Source: Phycisphaerales bacterium (GTDB lineage: Bacteria > Planctomycetota > Phycisphaerae > Phycisphaerales > SM1A02). From it: a stretch of DNA of 64,000 bases. The notes under the pieces were generated by a model. That model searched no databases and was not told the DNA's origin. It was given only the letters and a program-made list of their open reading frames with translations. Shown here piece after piece: positions 55,250 to 64,000 of the stretch. The stretch spans positions 1 through 64,000 of the forward strand of contig JANQEQ010000097.1 in the NCBI GenBank assembly GCA_028278245.1, read 5' to 3'. Position 1 is the first letter of the stretch. Each line of letters starts with the position of its first letter. Made by a program: the position numbers and the translations under genes.

Positions 55250-55759
55250 TCACGATTTGAATTTATAGAACTCTTTGTCCTGCATCTTGATGAGCCACAT
55301 ATTAATTCTATCTTGAAAGTCAACAGTGTTATGTTCCCATCCGTCGGAATAGGTCTGTCGTCGATATTTGTCTTTAACAATCCAGTACCAAGCTGGTTCC
55401 TCGATGCGCAGCGTTGTCCTCGTCTTCCGATATTCCAAGCTATACCGAAACTCCACATTAGCCCATCTTTCATCCCTATCTCTGTCGTGGAGAGTGAATG
55501 AGATTTCAGCTAAAAACGGAATGGTAGTAGATCTCATTTTCTTTGCATTCTGATTCAGGTTTTTTACCCAGTAAGATTCGTGGATAGAAGTATGAAATTC
55601 TGCTACTGCTTCAGCAGCCACTGTGAGAGCTTCGTTAGCGTGAGCTTCTGTGTTTCGATTTGGAAGTTTTGAGAGCACTAGATGATGTAGTGCGATATAT
55701 ACCCCTATCACCACTAGCACACATAGCATTACTACAACAAACATATTTTTCTGTATCAT
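55250..55759 (-). CDS. Unrecognised one-span membrane protein
   Basis: A 169-residue protein: one N-terminal span (about 6-29), then a soluble domain with the sequence character of an extracytoplasmic beta-rich fold (WANVEFRYSLEYRKTRT, PAWYWIVKDKYRRQTYSDGW). No family recognised. Its DNA is AT-richer than the neighbours and it lies inside the interval between an antiporter-like gene and the relic copy of that gene's 3' end, so it was probably brought in by recombination. Confidence 0.6.
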   Translation of the reverse strand: MIQKNMFVVVMLCVLVVIGVYIALHHLVLSKLPNRNTEAHANEALTVAAEAVAEFHTSIHESYWVKNLNQNAKKMRSTTIPFLAEISFTLHDRDRDERWANVEFRYSLEYRKTRTTLRIEEPAWYWIVKDKYRRQTYSDGWEHNTVDFQDRINMWLIKMQDKEFYKFKS

Positions 55760-55927
55760 GCTTACCCTTTCGAATCACAACAAGCTGGAATTACTTCGAT
55801 CAACCGATAATCCAGATTCTATAGCGTTATCCGGGTGGTCCTCTCCCTTGTTGCTGGGAGTTAGGCTTCGATTGTTAACGGAATCAATTTCATGCTCTGA
55901 TTTCAGTGATGAGCTTAACTGATAATT

Positions 55928-56029
55928 GGTGTGGTGTACATCGAACTCACCGCACCCCTGCGCCGATCATTCGCTCAGATTCTGATCAAAACCGAAACAG
56001 AACTCGATGAATTTGATACGGACGAGTAA
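55928..56029 (+). pseudogene. Relic of the 3' end of the antiporter-like gene
   Basis: The last 34 codons, including the stop, of the gene at 53915-55159 recur here in frame with 86 of 102 bases identical by my alignment. In the first 22 codons all six differences are silent third-position changes, so the fragment diverged as coding sequence and not after local duplication. The last 12 codons differ more, as GTG-to-stop tails usually do. There is no upstream homology. Confidence 0.85.
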
Positions 56030-56064
56030 TGCAAGTTGGAATATTGGTGTAATGTGTGGGGGGG

Positions 56065-57900
56065 TTATTCCACGGTGACGCTTTTAGCGAGGTTACGAGG
56101 TTTATCGACATCCTTGCCGCGCAGGACGGCGGCGTGGTAAGCGAGCAATTGCAGAGGTACGACGGTAACCAGTGGTTCCAGCGGCGCGGGTACCTTTGGC
56201 ACATAAAACACGTCTTCTGCCAGCCGACGAATTTCTTCATCACCTTCCGTAGCGACGGCAATGATGTGTCCACCACGACTGCGCACTTCCTCGATGTTGC
56301 ACATCACCTTGTCATATTGACTGTTGCGTGTAGCGACGAATACCACCGGCATGCCGTCATCGATCAGCGCGATCGGGCCGTGCTTCATTTCCGCTGCGGG
56401 CATTCCCTCGGCGTGGATGTAACTTATTTCCTTCAGCTTCAAAGCGCCTTCAAGAGCGACTGGATAGTTGTACCCGCGTCCAAGGAAGAGCCAGTTTTCG
56501 CGTTCGATGTATTTTGCCGTAGCGTCCTTGATCTGTTCGCTGTAGCTGAGCACCTGTTCTATGTGATCCGGAATTGCCTGAAGTTCTTCAAGGAGTGTGG
56601 AAACCTGATCCATTGAGAGGAACCGGCGGCGTCCGATGAAGGTCGCCAGCATCGTGCAGACCATGACCTGGCCGAGGAATGCTTTGGTCGATGCGACCCC
56701 GATTTCCGGTCCGACGCGCAGGTACACGCCTGCATCGGTTTCCCTGGAAATGGAAGAGCCGACCACGTTGACAACTCCGAGTGCCAGGGCGCCGCGTTGC
56801 TTGGCTTCCTGCAATGCCGCCAGAGAATCGGCGGTTTCCCCTGACTGGCTGATCGCTACGACAACCGTTCCATCCTGGACGATGGGATTGCGATATCGAA
56901 ATTCACTGGCAAAGTCGACTTCTGTAGGAATCTTCGCGAGATCTTCCATGAGATATTCGCCGATCATCGCAGCGTGTAGAGCCGTACCCTGCCCCAGGAG
57001 AACAATTCTTTGCGCTTTGACCAGTTCCCGCGCGTGATCTGCTATCCCGCCCAATACAATCTGTCCCTTTCTCGGATCGATCCGTCCCTTCAGACACAAA
57101 CGTAGCGCCTGGGGTTGCTCGTGGATCTCCTTAGCCATGTAGTGCTCGTACCCGCTCAACTCGATCTGATCCAGATCAAATTCCAGCTCACGGACCTGGG
57201 GCGTGATCGGAATGTTGTCGATCGTGGTGGTGCGGAACGAATCCCGCGTCAGCTTGGCGACGGTGTAATCATCGAGCGTAAATGCCTGCGTGGTGTGGGC
57301 AACAATCGCACTGGAATCCGAAGCCACCACATACTCATCTTTTCCGACGCCGACGATGAGCGGCGCGCCTTGTCGACCGACGACGAGCGTGTCCGGTTCC
57401 TGCTCGCAGATGACGACGATGGCGTACGCGCCGGTGATTTCACGCAATGCCGCCTGCACCGCAGTTTCCAGATCGCCGTCGTAAAGTTCTCCGATCAGGT
57501 GAACAAGCGCTTCCGTGTCGGTGTCGGAGATGAAGGTATGCCCTTTTTCCTGGAGGTAGGTTCGTACGGCTGCGTAATTCTCGATGATGCCGTTGTGAAC
57601 CATGACGAACTTGTTGCCATCAGGAGATTCATAGCTGTGAGGGTGGGCGTTGGTGTGATTGACCTCACCGTGTGTTGCCCAGCGGGTGTGGGCCAGGCCG
57701 AGTGTCCCAGAAAATCCGGGTTCACTATCGAGCATTTCCTCAAGGACACGAACCCTCCCGACGGTTTTTGTCATGTGCATTTGATCATTGAGCACCGCTA
57801 TTCCCGCCGAGTCATATCCGCGATACTCCAGGCGTTTCAAACCTTCAATGAGCAGGGATTTAGCGGGTTTGTGTCCGATATATGCCACAATGCCGCACAT
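56065..57900 (-). CDS. glmS: Glucosamine--fructose-6-phosphate aminotransferase (isomerizing)
   Basis: A 611-residue GlmS, which makes glucosamine-6-phosphate for peptidoglycan and LPS. The ATG at 57900 gives MCGIVAYIG with the catalytic C2 (glutaminase). The glutaminase domain continues with LGLAHTRWATHG and MVHNGIIENY; the isomerase part has two SIS domains with AISQSGETADSLAAL and the end NLAKSVTVE. The stop TAA is followed at once by CCCCCCCACAC. No glmS ribozyme was recognised upstream. Confidence 0.97.
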   Translation of the reverse strand: MCGIVAYIGHKPAKSLLIEGLKRLEYRGYDSAGIAVLNDQMHMTKTVGRVRVLEEMLDSEPGFSGTLGLAHTRWATHGEVNHTNAHPHSYESPDGNKFVMVHNGIIENYAAVRTYLQEKGHTFISDTDTEALVHLIGELYDGDLETAVQAALREITGAYAIVVICEQEPDTLVVGRQGAPLIVGVGKDEYVVASDSSAIVAHTTQAFTLDDYTVAKLTRDSFRTTTIDNIPITPQVRELEFDLDQIELSGYEHYMAKEIHEQPQALRLCLKGRIDPRKGQIVLGGIADHARELVKAQRIVLLGQGTALHAAMIGEYLMEDLAKIPTEVDFASEFRYRNPIVQDGTVVVAISQSGETADSLAALQEAKQRGALALGVVNVVGSSISRETDAGVYLRVGPEIGVASTKAFLGQVMVCTMLATFIGRRRFLSMDQVSTLLEELQAIPDHIEQVLSYSEQIKDATAKYIERENWLFLGRGYNYPVALEGALKLKEISYIHAEGMPAAEMKHGPIALIDDGMPVVFVATRNSQYDKVMCNIEEVRSRGGHIIAVATEGDEEIRRLAEDVFYVPKVPAPLEPLVTVVPLQLLAYHAAVLRGKDVDKPRNLAKSVTVE

Positions 57901-58100
57901 ATTGAATACCTCTTCAGGGACTCCGCTCTGGGATGGATGAGTCCAGAGCATGGCTGCTGCGACTCATACGAGTCGATCCACAGATGAGATCGGTTATTGT
58001 TCACTATATCGGCAGGATTGATAGCTCTTTTGGAGCTTCCGGGCGGTGATGAAACGGCCTGAATCAACCATGCGGAGAATCCGGGCCTACAATCCCATTC

Positions 58101-59447
58101 ATGGGTGATCTCTGGTCTCAGCAACGTCGGGAACGACGGTTAGCGGTCCTGCCTCTGGCGGTCCGTATGCGTCCCAGAACCCTGGATGAGTTCCTCGGCC
58201 AGGAACAGTTCTTGGGCGAGGGGAAGCTGCTGACACGCATGCTGGCAGCCGATCGCCTGACCAGTGTCGTGTTCTGGGGACCGCCCGGTACGGGTAAAAC
58301 CACTCTGGCCGAGGTCATTGCCTGTCATACCGGCTGCCATTTTGAACGTGCCAATGCCGCCCAGATCGGGGTGAAGGATGTTCGTGCCATCCTCCAGGCA
58401 GCCCGAGCGCGTCTGGAAGATAATCAACAGCGCACGATCCTCTTTCTCGATGAAATCCATCGCTTTGCGCGTAATCAGCAGGATGTGCTCCTGCATGATG
58501 TGGAGTTGGGATTGATTACCCTGATTGGAGCCACGACGGAGAATCCGTATTTCGCACTCAATAGCGCTTTAGTGAGCCGCTCGACACTCTTTCGTTTCAA
58601 TCCCCTGGATGCAGGTGACATTGAGAGTCTTGTCAGGCAGGCGGTGTCAGATGAACGAGGATTCGCTCACCTGTCCATACAGCTAGATGATGATGCGATT
58701 GCCTTGTGGGTGAGAAAGAGTGATGGTGACGCCCGTCGTGCTCTCAACGCCCTGGAAGTGGCGGTTCTTTCGCAAATGGGATCGGTGGGACAGGAGGATC
58801 AGGATAAACCGCTGGTGATTGATCGGACTTGTGCTGCTGAGTCAATGCAGGCCAAGGCACTCGTTTATGACGGCACCGGCGATGAGCACTACGACATCAT
58901 CAGCGCATTTATCAAGTCGATGCGCGGCTCTGATCCGGATGCTGCTGTGTACTGGCTGGCGGTGATGCTGGAAGCAGGAGAAGATCCACGATTTATTGCC
59001 CGTCGGATTGCCATTCTCGCCAGTGAAGATGTGGGCAATGCCGATCCGCAAGCAATCCAGGTTGCCGCTGCAGCGTATGAGTTGACGGAACGTGTCGGTT
59101 TGCCCGAGTGTCAACTAACTCTTGCCCAGGCAGCAATTTACATGGCCTGTGCTCCGAAATCCAATGCCTCTGCAAAGGCGATTTGGACAGCTTCAGCAGA
59201 TGTCCGTGAGGGGCGTACGTTGCCTGTCCCACAGCATTTACGAGATACTCATTATGCCGGGGCAAAGAAGATGGGGCACGGCGAAAACTACGTCTACCCG
59301 CACGACTCGGCCGATGGATATGTGCCGCAGGATTATCTTGGTGCAGCACGCGTGTACTACCAGCCAACAGATCGTGGCTTTGAGCAGCGTATCAGAGAGC
59401 GCCTGGCACAGCTCAAATCTGCTGCATCAGACAAACCCCGCACCTGA
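58101..59447 (+). CDS. rarA: Replication-associated recombination protein RarA (MgsA)
   Basis: A 448-residue AAA+ ATPase of the RarA/WRNIP1 family acting at stalled replication forks. It has RMRPRTLDEFLGQEQFLG, Walker A GPPGTGKTTLAEV, Walker B LFLDEIHRFARNQQD, sensor 1 GATTENPYF, RRALNALE, and the tetramerisation region MRGSDPDAAVYWLAVMLEAGEDPRFIARR, cited by its key part RGSDPDAA. It is divergent from glmS and precedes the L,D-transpeptidase gene by 29 bp. Confidence 0.96.
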   Translation: MGDLWSQQRRERRLAVLPLAVRMRPRTLDEFLGQEQFLGEGKLLTRMLAADRLTSVVFWGPPGTGKTTLAEVIACHTGCHFERANAAQIGVKDVRAILQAARARLEDNQQRTILFLDEIHRFARNQQDVLLHDVELGLITLIGATTENPYFALNSALVSRSTLFRFNPLDAGDIESLVRQAVSDERGFAHLSIQLDDDAIALWVRKSDGDARRALNALEVAVLSQMGSVGQEDQDKPLVIDRTCAAESMQAKALVYDGTGDEHYDIISAFIKSMRGSDPDAAVYWLAVMLEAGEDPRFIARRIAILASEDVGNADPQAIQVAAAAYELTERVGLPECQLTLAQAAIYMACAPKSNASAKAIWTASADVREGRTLPVPQHLRDTHYAGAKKMGHGENYVYPHDSADGYVPQDYLGAARVYYQPTDRGFEQRIRERLAQLKSAASDKPRT

Positions 59448-59476
59448 CCCATTTCGTGGGATTGAGGAGCACCGTT

Positions 59477-60694
59477 ATGACCTTGCCCAGCCAACATGGA
59501 CGCATTGCCAGCCGACGATCCTACATGTATCAGCGACGTCGATCCCGCCGCGGACGTCTGTTGCTTGTGGGGATCATCATCGTTGCGATTTGCATTGCCG
59601 GCTGGTATTTCCTGTACTTCCTCCCCGGCCAAGATGATGAAGCTGGTGATCTCAATCCACAGGACAGAAATCTTGTTGCGGCGGAGAATGGATCAACTCC
59701 ATCCATTCAGTCTCCACGGCCTATTGAACACCCGGTTCGAACATCGTCTTCCCAGGCTCAGTCGAATGAAGCCGTCGATCAACCGCAGGTGCGACTCGAA
59801 CCTGTCATCCCTTCGGAAACTACAACGAGTACTGATCCCGGTGTCAGGCAAAGTCCACAGGTGGGAGAGCACACATCTGTTTCCGAACCGCGCGAGCCGA
59901 TTGACCCCCAGCAACGGGACCGGGCGGTGGAGTTGATGAATTCCGGGATGGAGTATCTCAACGTCAATAAGCCGGTCGAAGGTCGCCAATATCTGACCTT
60001 CGCGCTCGATACCGGCGCATTGGGGAGCGGAGATGAGCGTATTGTACGAGAACAGCTGACTGCGCTGAACGCGCAGATGATATTCAGTCCGGAAGTAATC
60101 TCCGGCGATCCGTATGCGCAGCAGTACACGATTGCATCAGGCGATGTGCTTTCACAAATCCCCCGGAAGCAGGGGCTATCAGTGGATTGGCGATTTCTCC
60201 AGAGCATCAACAACATCACCGATCCCCGTCGTATCCGGGCCGGCCAGCGCATCAAATTGATCACCGGACCGTTTCATGCGGTTGTGCATAAACGCGATTT
60301 TCGGATGGATATCTACCTGGGTGAAATCAGCGACTGGATTTACGTGTGCAGCTTTCCTGTCGGACTGGGTGAATACAACAGCACACCCACGGGTATGTTT
60401 CAGGTTCGTCTCCACTCCAAGCTCATTAATCCGCAGTGGGTGAATCCTCGAACCGGGAAACGCTATGAATCTGATGATCCGGACAATCCCATCGGTGAGC
60501 GATGGATCGGATTGCAGGGTGTCTCAGAAGCAGTGCGTGATCTTAGCGGGTATGGCCTACATGGCACGATCGAACCGGAATCAATAGGCAAGGAATCCTC
60601 GCTGGGCTGCATCCGTCTTCGTGCAGATGATGTAGAACTGGTATATCAGATGCTGGTTGAAGAGCGCAGCACCGTAGAAATCCGCGCTGATTGA
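59477..60694 (+). CDS. LysM/L,D-transpeptidase (YkuD) membrane-anchored protein
   Basis: A 405-residue protein. One N-terminal span (about 26-50, after a basic RRRSRRGR stretch), a Pro/Ser/Gln-rich linker, a helical segment (about 155-210), a LysM module (about 215-263, YTIASGDVLSQIPRKQG and IRAGQRIKLI), and a YkuD catalytic domain with LHGT and SLGCIRLRADDVE (the HxxxxxSxGCxR nucleophile motif). It would form 3-3 cross-links or attach proteins to peptidoglycan. GAGGAG lies 7 bp before the ATG at 59477. The presence of a functional L,D-transpeptidase agrees with peptidoglycan in Planctomycetota. Confidence 0.93.
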   Translation: MTLPSQHGRIASRRSYMYQRRRSRRGRLLLVGIIIVAICIAGWYFLYFLPGQDDEAGDLNPQDRNLVAAENGSTPSIQSPRPIEHPVRTSSSQAQSNEAVDQPQVRLEPVIPSETTTSTDPGVRQSPQVGEHTSVSEPREPIDPQQRDRAVELMNSGMEYLNVNKPVEGRQYLTFALDTGALGSGDERIVREQLTALNAQMIFSPEVISGDPYAQQYTIASGDVLSQIPRKQGLSVDWRFLQSINNITDPRRIRAGQRIKLITGPFHAVVHKRDFRMDIYLGEISDWIYVCSFPVGLGEYNSTPTGMFQVRLHSKLINPQWVNPRTGKRYESDDPDNPIGERWIGLQGVSEAVRDLSGYGLHGTIEPESIGKESSLGCIRLRADDVELVYQMLVEERSTVEIRAD

Positions 60695-60731
60695 TCAACG
60701 CAGAGTGGTTTTCTGTTAGCCGTAAGAAGAA

Positions 60732-62159
60732 TCAGAAAAGCAGTTGGAACTGAGTTCTGAAGACGATCTGAGGATCCGAGCCACCACCTTCGGCTCGCCA
60801 CTGTGTGATGTCTGAATCCCAGGCATCGCTGATCACCGACGCTCCGAAACCGATATCAGCGGTCAATTTGAGATCATGACCGTCAAAGTAATAGTTCGCT
60901 CCGATAGAGAGCATGTTTAGATCCTGAAAACGTGTAACAGCAGTATCCCACCAGCCATATTCCCAGCGGGCAAAGAACTCCAGCTTGGGTGTGAAATATG
61001 CTCCCGCCTGTACGACCCAACCCCATGCTTGCGCGTGGAAAGTGGGAGCATCAACGTAATGCCAGGCACCAGAGGCAAAGAAGTTGGCTCCACCCCATTC
61101 AATTGATGCGTCGAGTGTGGCTGCATACCAGCGTGTTTCGTCTCGTCCGAAACTGAATCCCCCGGTCGATTCGCTTTCCTCCCAGTGAACTGCTCCTCCA
61201 ACCATCATCCCGAATTCTTCGCCGAGCGGGCTGGTGAAGTCAGCGAACTGTTGCCAGCTACCCGCCAGGAGATATTCAGCTCTTCCCGTTAATGCGTATT
61301 CCACATCTCCCGTACTCGCCGTCATGTTGGTGACACCGCCCTGCTGGCCGGCAATACCGAACCCACCAAGGGAATCGAGTGCCCCTTCGCTGTACATGAG
61401 CATGATTTTTTTCGTTCGATCAGCGTAGGTGAATTCAATGCCATCGTTTCGGCCTAGGTTCATCGATTCATTCACCAATGATCGTTCCACTGCCTGCTGG
61501 TACTGGCTGGGGACAAGCTCTTCCCGTGTGAACGGAAGTTTGAATCGGCCGAAGCGCACCGTCCATTCGTTGTTGATGCGATAGCGGAACCAGGCATCAC
61601 GGATGAAATACAAACCCGTCACGAGGCCCGGTTCGTTTCGTGTCATGTCGGTCCTGATGAGGAAAGTCAAATCAGGATTGAAGACATGCCCCCGAAACGT
61701 GAATTTCGTTCGTGTGAATTCAAAACCTCGACGGTGGTGGTCCCCTTCATCGTGAAAGTTCCACATCCAACGGAATTGGAGTTGTCCATCAAGCTGCAGC
61801 CTGAAGCGACCATCGGGACTGGCAAGAAAATAATGACCGTCCCAGCCGGCGGTCAGGCCGGAATCCAACAAATTCGATCGTGTGTCCGAGTCGGCAAGTG
61901 TATCTGAGATCAGGGCTCGGATTTCATCAGCGCGTTTTTCGGTGAGCCAGTCTGCATCATTCAGCGCATGAAGTTCATCGATTTCCTCAGCCTGGCGGCT
62001 GTTTTCAGCTTCGAGGTGTTGTATCCGTTCTTCAAGCCTGCTGAGGTGTTCCTGCCACTCCATTTGTTCTTCTGTGGGTGATTCCTCACCAATCGCGGTA
62101 CCTGCCAGTGAACACGCTGTGATGATGGCTAGCCAGCCCCTCTCAAGCATCCGGTGCAT
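60732..62159 (-). CDS. OprP/OprO-type outer-membrane porin
   Basis: A 475-residue exported porin of the phosphate-selective porin family. The ATG at 62159 gives a signal peptide (ERGWLAIITACSLAGTAIG). A coiled coil follows (about 35-75, LSRLEERIQHLEAENSR) that in related porins anchors to peptidoglycan or trimerises. From about 100 come the beta-strands: FRLQLDGQLQFRWMWN, FEFTRTKFTFRGHVF, WTVRFGRFKLPFTREELV, down to the C-terminal FRTQFQLLF, which ends in Phe as in most outer-membrane barrels. Ligand specificity is not determined. A second, similar gene lies just upstream. Confidence 0.88.
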   Translation of the reverse strand: MHRMLERGWLAIITACSLAGTAIGEESPTEEQMEWQEHLSRLEERIQHLEAENSRQAEEIDELHALNDADWLTEKRADEIRALISDTLADSDTRSNLLDSGLTAGWDGHYFLASPDGRFRLQLDGQLQFRWMWNFHDEGDHHRRGFEFTRTKFTFRGHVFNPDLTFLIRTDMTRNEPGLVTGLYFIRDAWFRYRINNEWTVRFGRFKLPFTREELVPSQYQQAVERSLVNESMNLGRNDGIEFTYADRTKKIMLMYSEGALDSLGGFGIAGQQGGVTNMTASTGDVEYALTGRAEYLLAGSWQQFADFTSPLGEEFGMMVGGAVHWEESESTGGFSFGRDETRWYAATLDASIEWGGANFFASGAWHYVDAPTFHAQAWGWVVQAGAYFTPKLEFFARWEYGWWDTAVTRFQDLNMLSIGANYYFDGHDLKLTADIGFGASVISDAWDSDITQWRAEGGGSDPQIVFRTQFQLLF

Positions 62160-62360
62160 GAACCTACACTCCATTGATCGACGGGACCGGCTCACCTGAT
62201 ACCCGGCCGTATTGATCGCACGATGTCCAAAGGGCAACGATGCCCCGAGTCATGAGGTTTTTATCGGTCGGAGGGGGTGAATTCGTCCACACACAGACAG
62301 GATTGCTTCCCTCCCTGGCACAGAAATCTCAATTCGTTCAATTCCTGATATCCATGCTGA

Positions 62361-64000
62361 TCAAAACATGAATTGCCATTGGCTCCTGAAAACCCACTGT
62401 CCATCATCACCCCCGGTGTTGCTGCGCCAACCTGCTCCGCTGTTTGCCGCCATAAATTCCACTCGATCAAAGGCATAACCCACATCACAGGAAAGCTTGA
62501 TCTGGTGGCCGGCAAAATAGTAGTTGCATCCCACGGTGAGCAGATTCAGATCATCCCAGCGGTAAACTATTACACCCCCGGGAATAGTGAGATCCGGGAT
62601 GTCGTAATCGATCCATTCGTAGCGAAAATAGGCTTCCAGATTATCCGTGATGTGGAGTCCGCCGTGCACTATCAGACCCCATTGATCAAATTCACCGGCC
62701 AAGGGGCTGTCCACGTGCCGGTAAACGGCGGCGGCATAAAGATTCGCCCCGCCAAATTCCAGCGAGAGATCAGCGGTGAGCGAGGTCACCTGGCGCTCAT
62801 CGTTGTTGAATTGCGTCGCATCACCTACCGCGTTGAAACCACCGGTCCCGTAGTCATCCTGCTCCAGGTGTGCTGCCATTCCAATCAGGCAGCCAAAGTC
62901 TTCGTTGGGTGGGCTGGTGAAATCACCAAACTGCTTCCATGAGCCGGCGGCAAGATATTCCACGCGCCCCGTCAGAGCCCATTCCACACGCTCCTCGTCC
63001 CAGCGACTGATAGTACTCCCGGAGCCGTCGGTCACCGCTGCAGAAAATCCGAAATGATCATTCTGGTAGTCAGCCCGAATACCGTCGACATAACCTCCGG
63101 AGAATATGCTGTTAACCACGGATCTTTCAATGGCCAACTGCTTGGCAAAGCTGACCAATAGTTCTCGCATGAATGGATTTTTAAACTTTCCCAAACGAAT
63201 CTCCCAGCCGTTATCCCACCGGTGGGCGATGTACGCCGCCACCATATCAAACACACCATCCCCGCGCCCGAAGTTCATGAGTAAAAAATACTTCCATTGC
63301 GGATTAATGATATTTCCTGAAAAGATCATCGCCATCCGTCTTGCTTCAAATCCGTAGCGGTGCTGATCGCTCTGTCCCGTGGCGGGATTCTGAATGGCCG
63401 CGTCATAAAACCGCTGCGCCGCTTCCTGCATAAAAGCCCGGTAGTCCGCTGCATTGTTAATAGCAATCGGATTGCCGTCTGCATCGGTGAAAGTAAGCCC
63501 TGAAAACAGAAGTTGTTCCTGGGTAGAACTGAAACCATCCACCCACCCATCAAAGAAATCGAGAATGACCTGGCGATCGGCGAAGGCAATGGCGTTCCAC
63601 GGCACATCGTTGTTTGCCGCAAGGTTTGCCAGAGCATTGATCACATTCACCCCCAGATTGGTCTGGAGCGATACAAGGTCAGCCAGAAGTTGTGCATCGG
63701 TTACGGCACCCACGGCAGCAACCCGGAAGTAGAAATCGCCGAAGCCGACTTCGTTATCGTAGAACGTCCCGAGCAGATCGTTGAGCGTGCCGTTGGCGGT
63801 CCCGTCGATGTCATCCTGATCCAGGGCCATCATCCCACCATCTGAATTGTTGTACACGGCCCAGAGATGAAAAACGCCGTTCATTTTCAGGGAGAAGTTG
63901 CCGTCCGCACTACCGATGATGAATCCGCCCTGGTAACCAGCGTTCATCCCATTCCCGAACAGGCTTGAGCGGGTATCCGCATCAGCCAGGACATCCCGAA
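62361..64000 (-). CDS. OprP/OprO-type porin, 5' end cut by window edge
   Basis: About 545 residues of a second porin. The frame is open to the right edge, so the signal peptide and coiled-coil start are missing. The first visible residues (RDVLADADTRSSLFGNG) match the sister gene's LADSDTRSNLLDSG, so the break lies within the pre-barrel region. The barrel begins with FSLKMNGVFHLW and ends FRSQWQFMF with terminal Phe. It is larger than the sister by an insertion of about 100 residues (around 45-190 of the visible part). The 200-bp gap between the two genes shows no clear terminator. Confidence 0.88.
   Translation of the reverse strand, partial: RDVLADADTRSSLFGNGMNAGYQGGFIIGSADGNFSLKMNGVFHLWAVYNNSDGGMMALDQDDIDGTANGTLNDLLGTFYDNEVGFGDFYFRVAAVGAVTDAQLLADLVSLQTNLGVNVINALANLAANNDVPWNAIAFADRQVILDFFDGWVDGFSSTQEQLLFSGLTFTDADGNPIAINNAADYRAFMQEAAQRFYDAAIQNPATGQSDQHRYGFEARRMAMIFSGNIINPQWKYFLLMNFGRGDGVFDMVAAYIAHRWDNGWEIRLGKFKNPFMRELLVSFAKQLAIERSVVNSIFSGGYVDGIRADYQNDHFGFSAAVTDGSGSTISRWDEERVEWALTGRVEYLAAGSWKQFGDFTSPPNEDFGCLIGMAAHLEQDDYGTGGFNAVGDATQFNNDERQVTSLTADLSLEFGGANLYAAAVYRHVDSPLAGEFDQWGLIVHGGLHITDNLEAYFRYEWIDYDIPDLTIPGGVIVYRWDDLNLLTVGCNYYFAGHQIKLSCDVGYAFDRVEFMAANSGAGWRSNTGGDDGQWVFRSQWQFMF

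Noticed and set aside
57115-57987. 290-codon + strand frame across glmS
   Set aside because: Antisense shadow of a conserved gene; no start signal or known motif.
57901-58100. glmS ribozyme upstream of glmS
   Set aside because: The 200-bp gap lacks the AGCGCC-type core and the expected length of conserved structure.

Overview
The window looks like chromosomal DNA of a Planctomycetota bacterium, most likely of the Phycisphaerae. This is inferred from gene content: a secreted protein ending in a dockerin-like VNIDDIFAVLG/VNIDDIFAILG tail, a fused 3-dehydroquinate dehydratase/shikimate dehydrogenase, a TatC with a large periplasmic insertion, a DUF1573 protein, a membrane protein with a CPQC/CPEC zinc ribbon, and outer-membrane (LPS) genes. 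The base composition is moderately GC-rich and coding density is high. I saw no rRNA, tRNA, CRISPR array, prophage or transposase gene. Most genes are housekeeping or envelope genes.

Left part (1-12.7 kb): the 3' end of an unrecognised gene, a methyltransferase, then an LPS/envelope block (plsY, O-antigen ligase-like protein, WaaE-like glycosyltransferase, LPS-core kinase-like protein, ADP-heptose heptosyltransferase, GmhB-like phosphatase with a membrane tail). Next come phosphofructokinase, an ArnT-like GT39 glycosyltransferase and truD. From 12.0 to 14.35 kb lies an arsC-acr3-HAD operon. From 14.5 to 16.5 kb lies a secreted protein with five exact-period 333-bp tandem repeats, bracketed by two copies of a palindromic doublet repeat. 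Then follow tadA-tatC, an ECF sigma/anti-sigma pair, a CbpA-type co-chaperone, a WcaJ-type sugar-phosphate transferase and queC.

Middle part (23.4-41 kb): a protein carrying a HEPN-type RNxxxH motif, gyrB, an HD-GYP protein, asnA, an unusual 564-bp gap with two small expression units (one a 20-codon ORF with promoter, ribosome binding site and strong terminator), a double-GNAT protein, a Xaa-Pro aminopeptidase, a D-2-hydroxyacid dehydrogenase, a PNPOx/DUF2470-like protein, aroDE fusion, hslU (without hslV beside it), aroC, and two small envelope proteins.

Right part (41-64 kb): clpB, tatD, a four-gene operon combining a PTS EIIA(Ntr)-like protein, a PII-like protein and two cation/proton antiporter-like proteins, a terpene-cyclase-fold repeat protein, an S9 peptidase, trxA, folP, another antiporter-like membrane protein whose last 102 bp recur 870 bp downstream as a diverged relic, glmS, rarA, an L,D-transpeptidase, and two tandem OprP-like porins, the second cut by the right edge.

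The least explained signals are non-coding. At least five families of short palindromic repeats sit almost only between genes. Several share one design: two hairpins in inverted orientation inside a terminal inverted repeat, with variable stem triplets that change in a compensatory way while outer stem and loop stay fixed.
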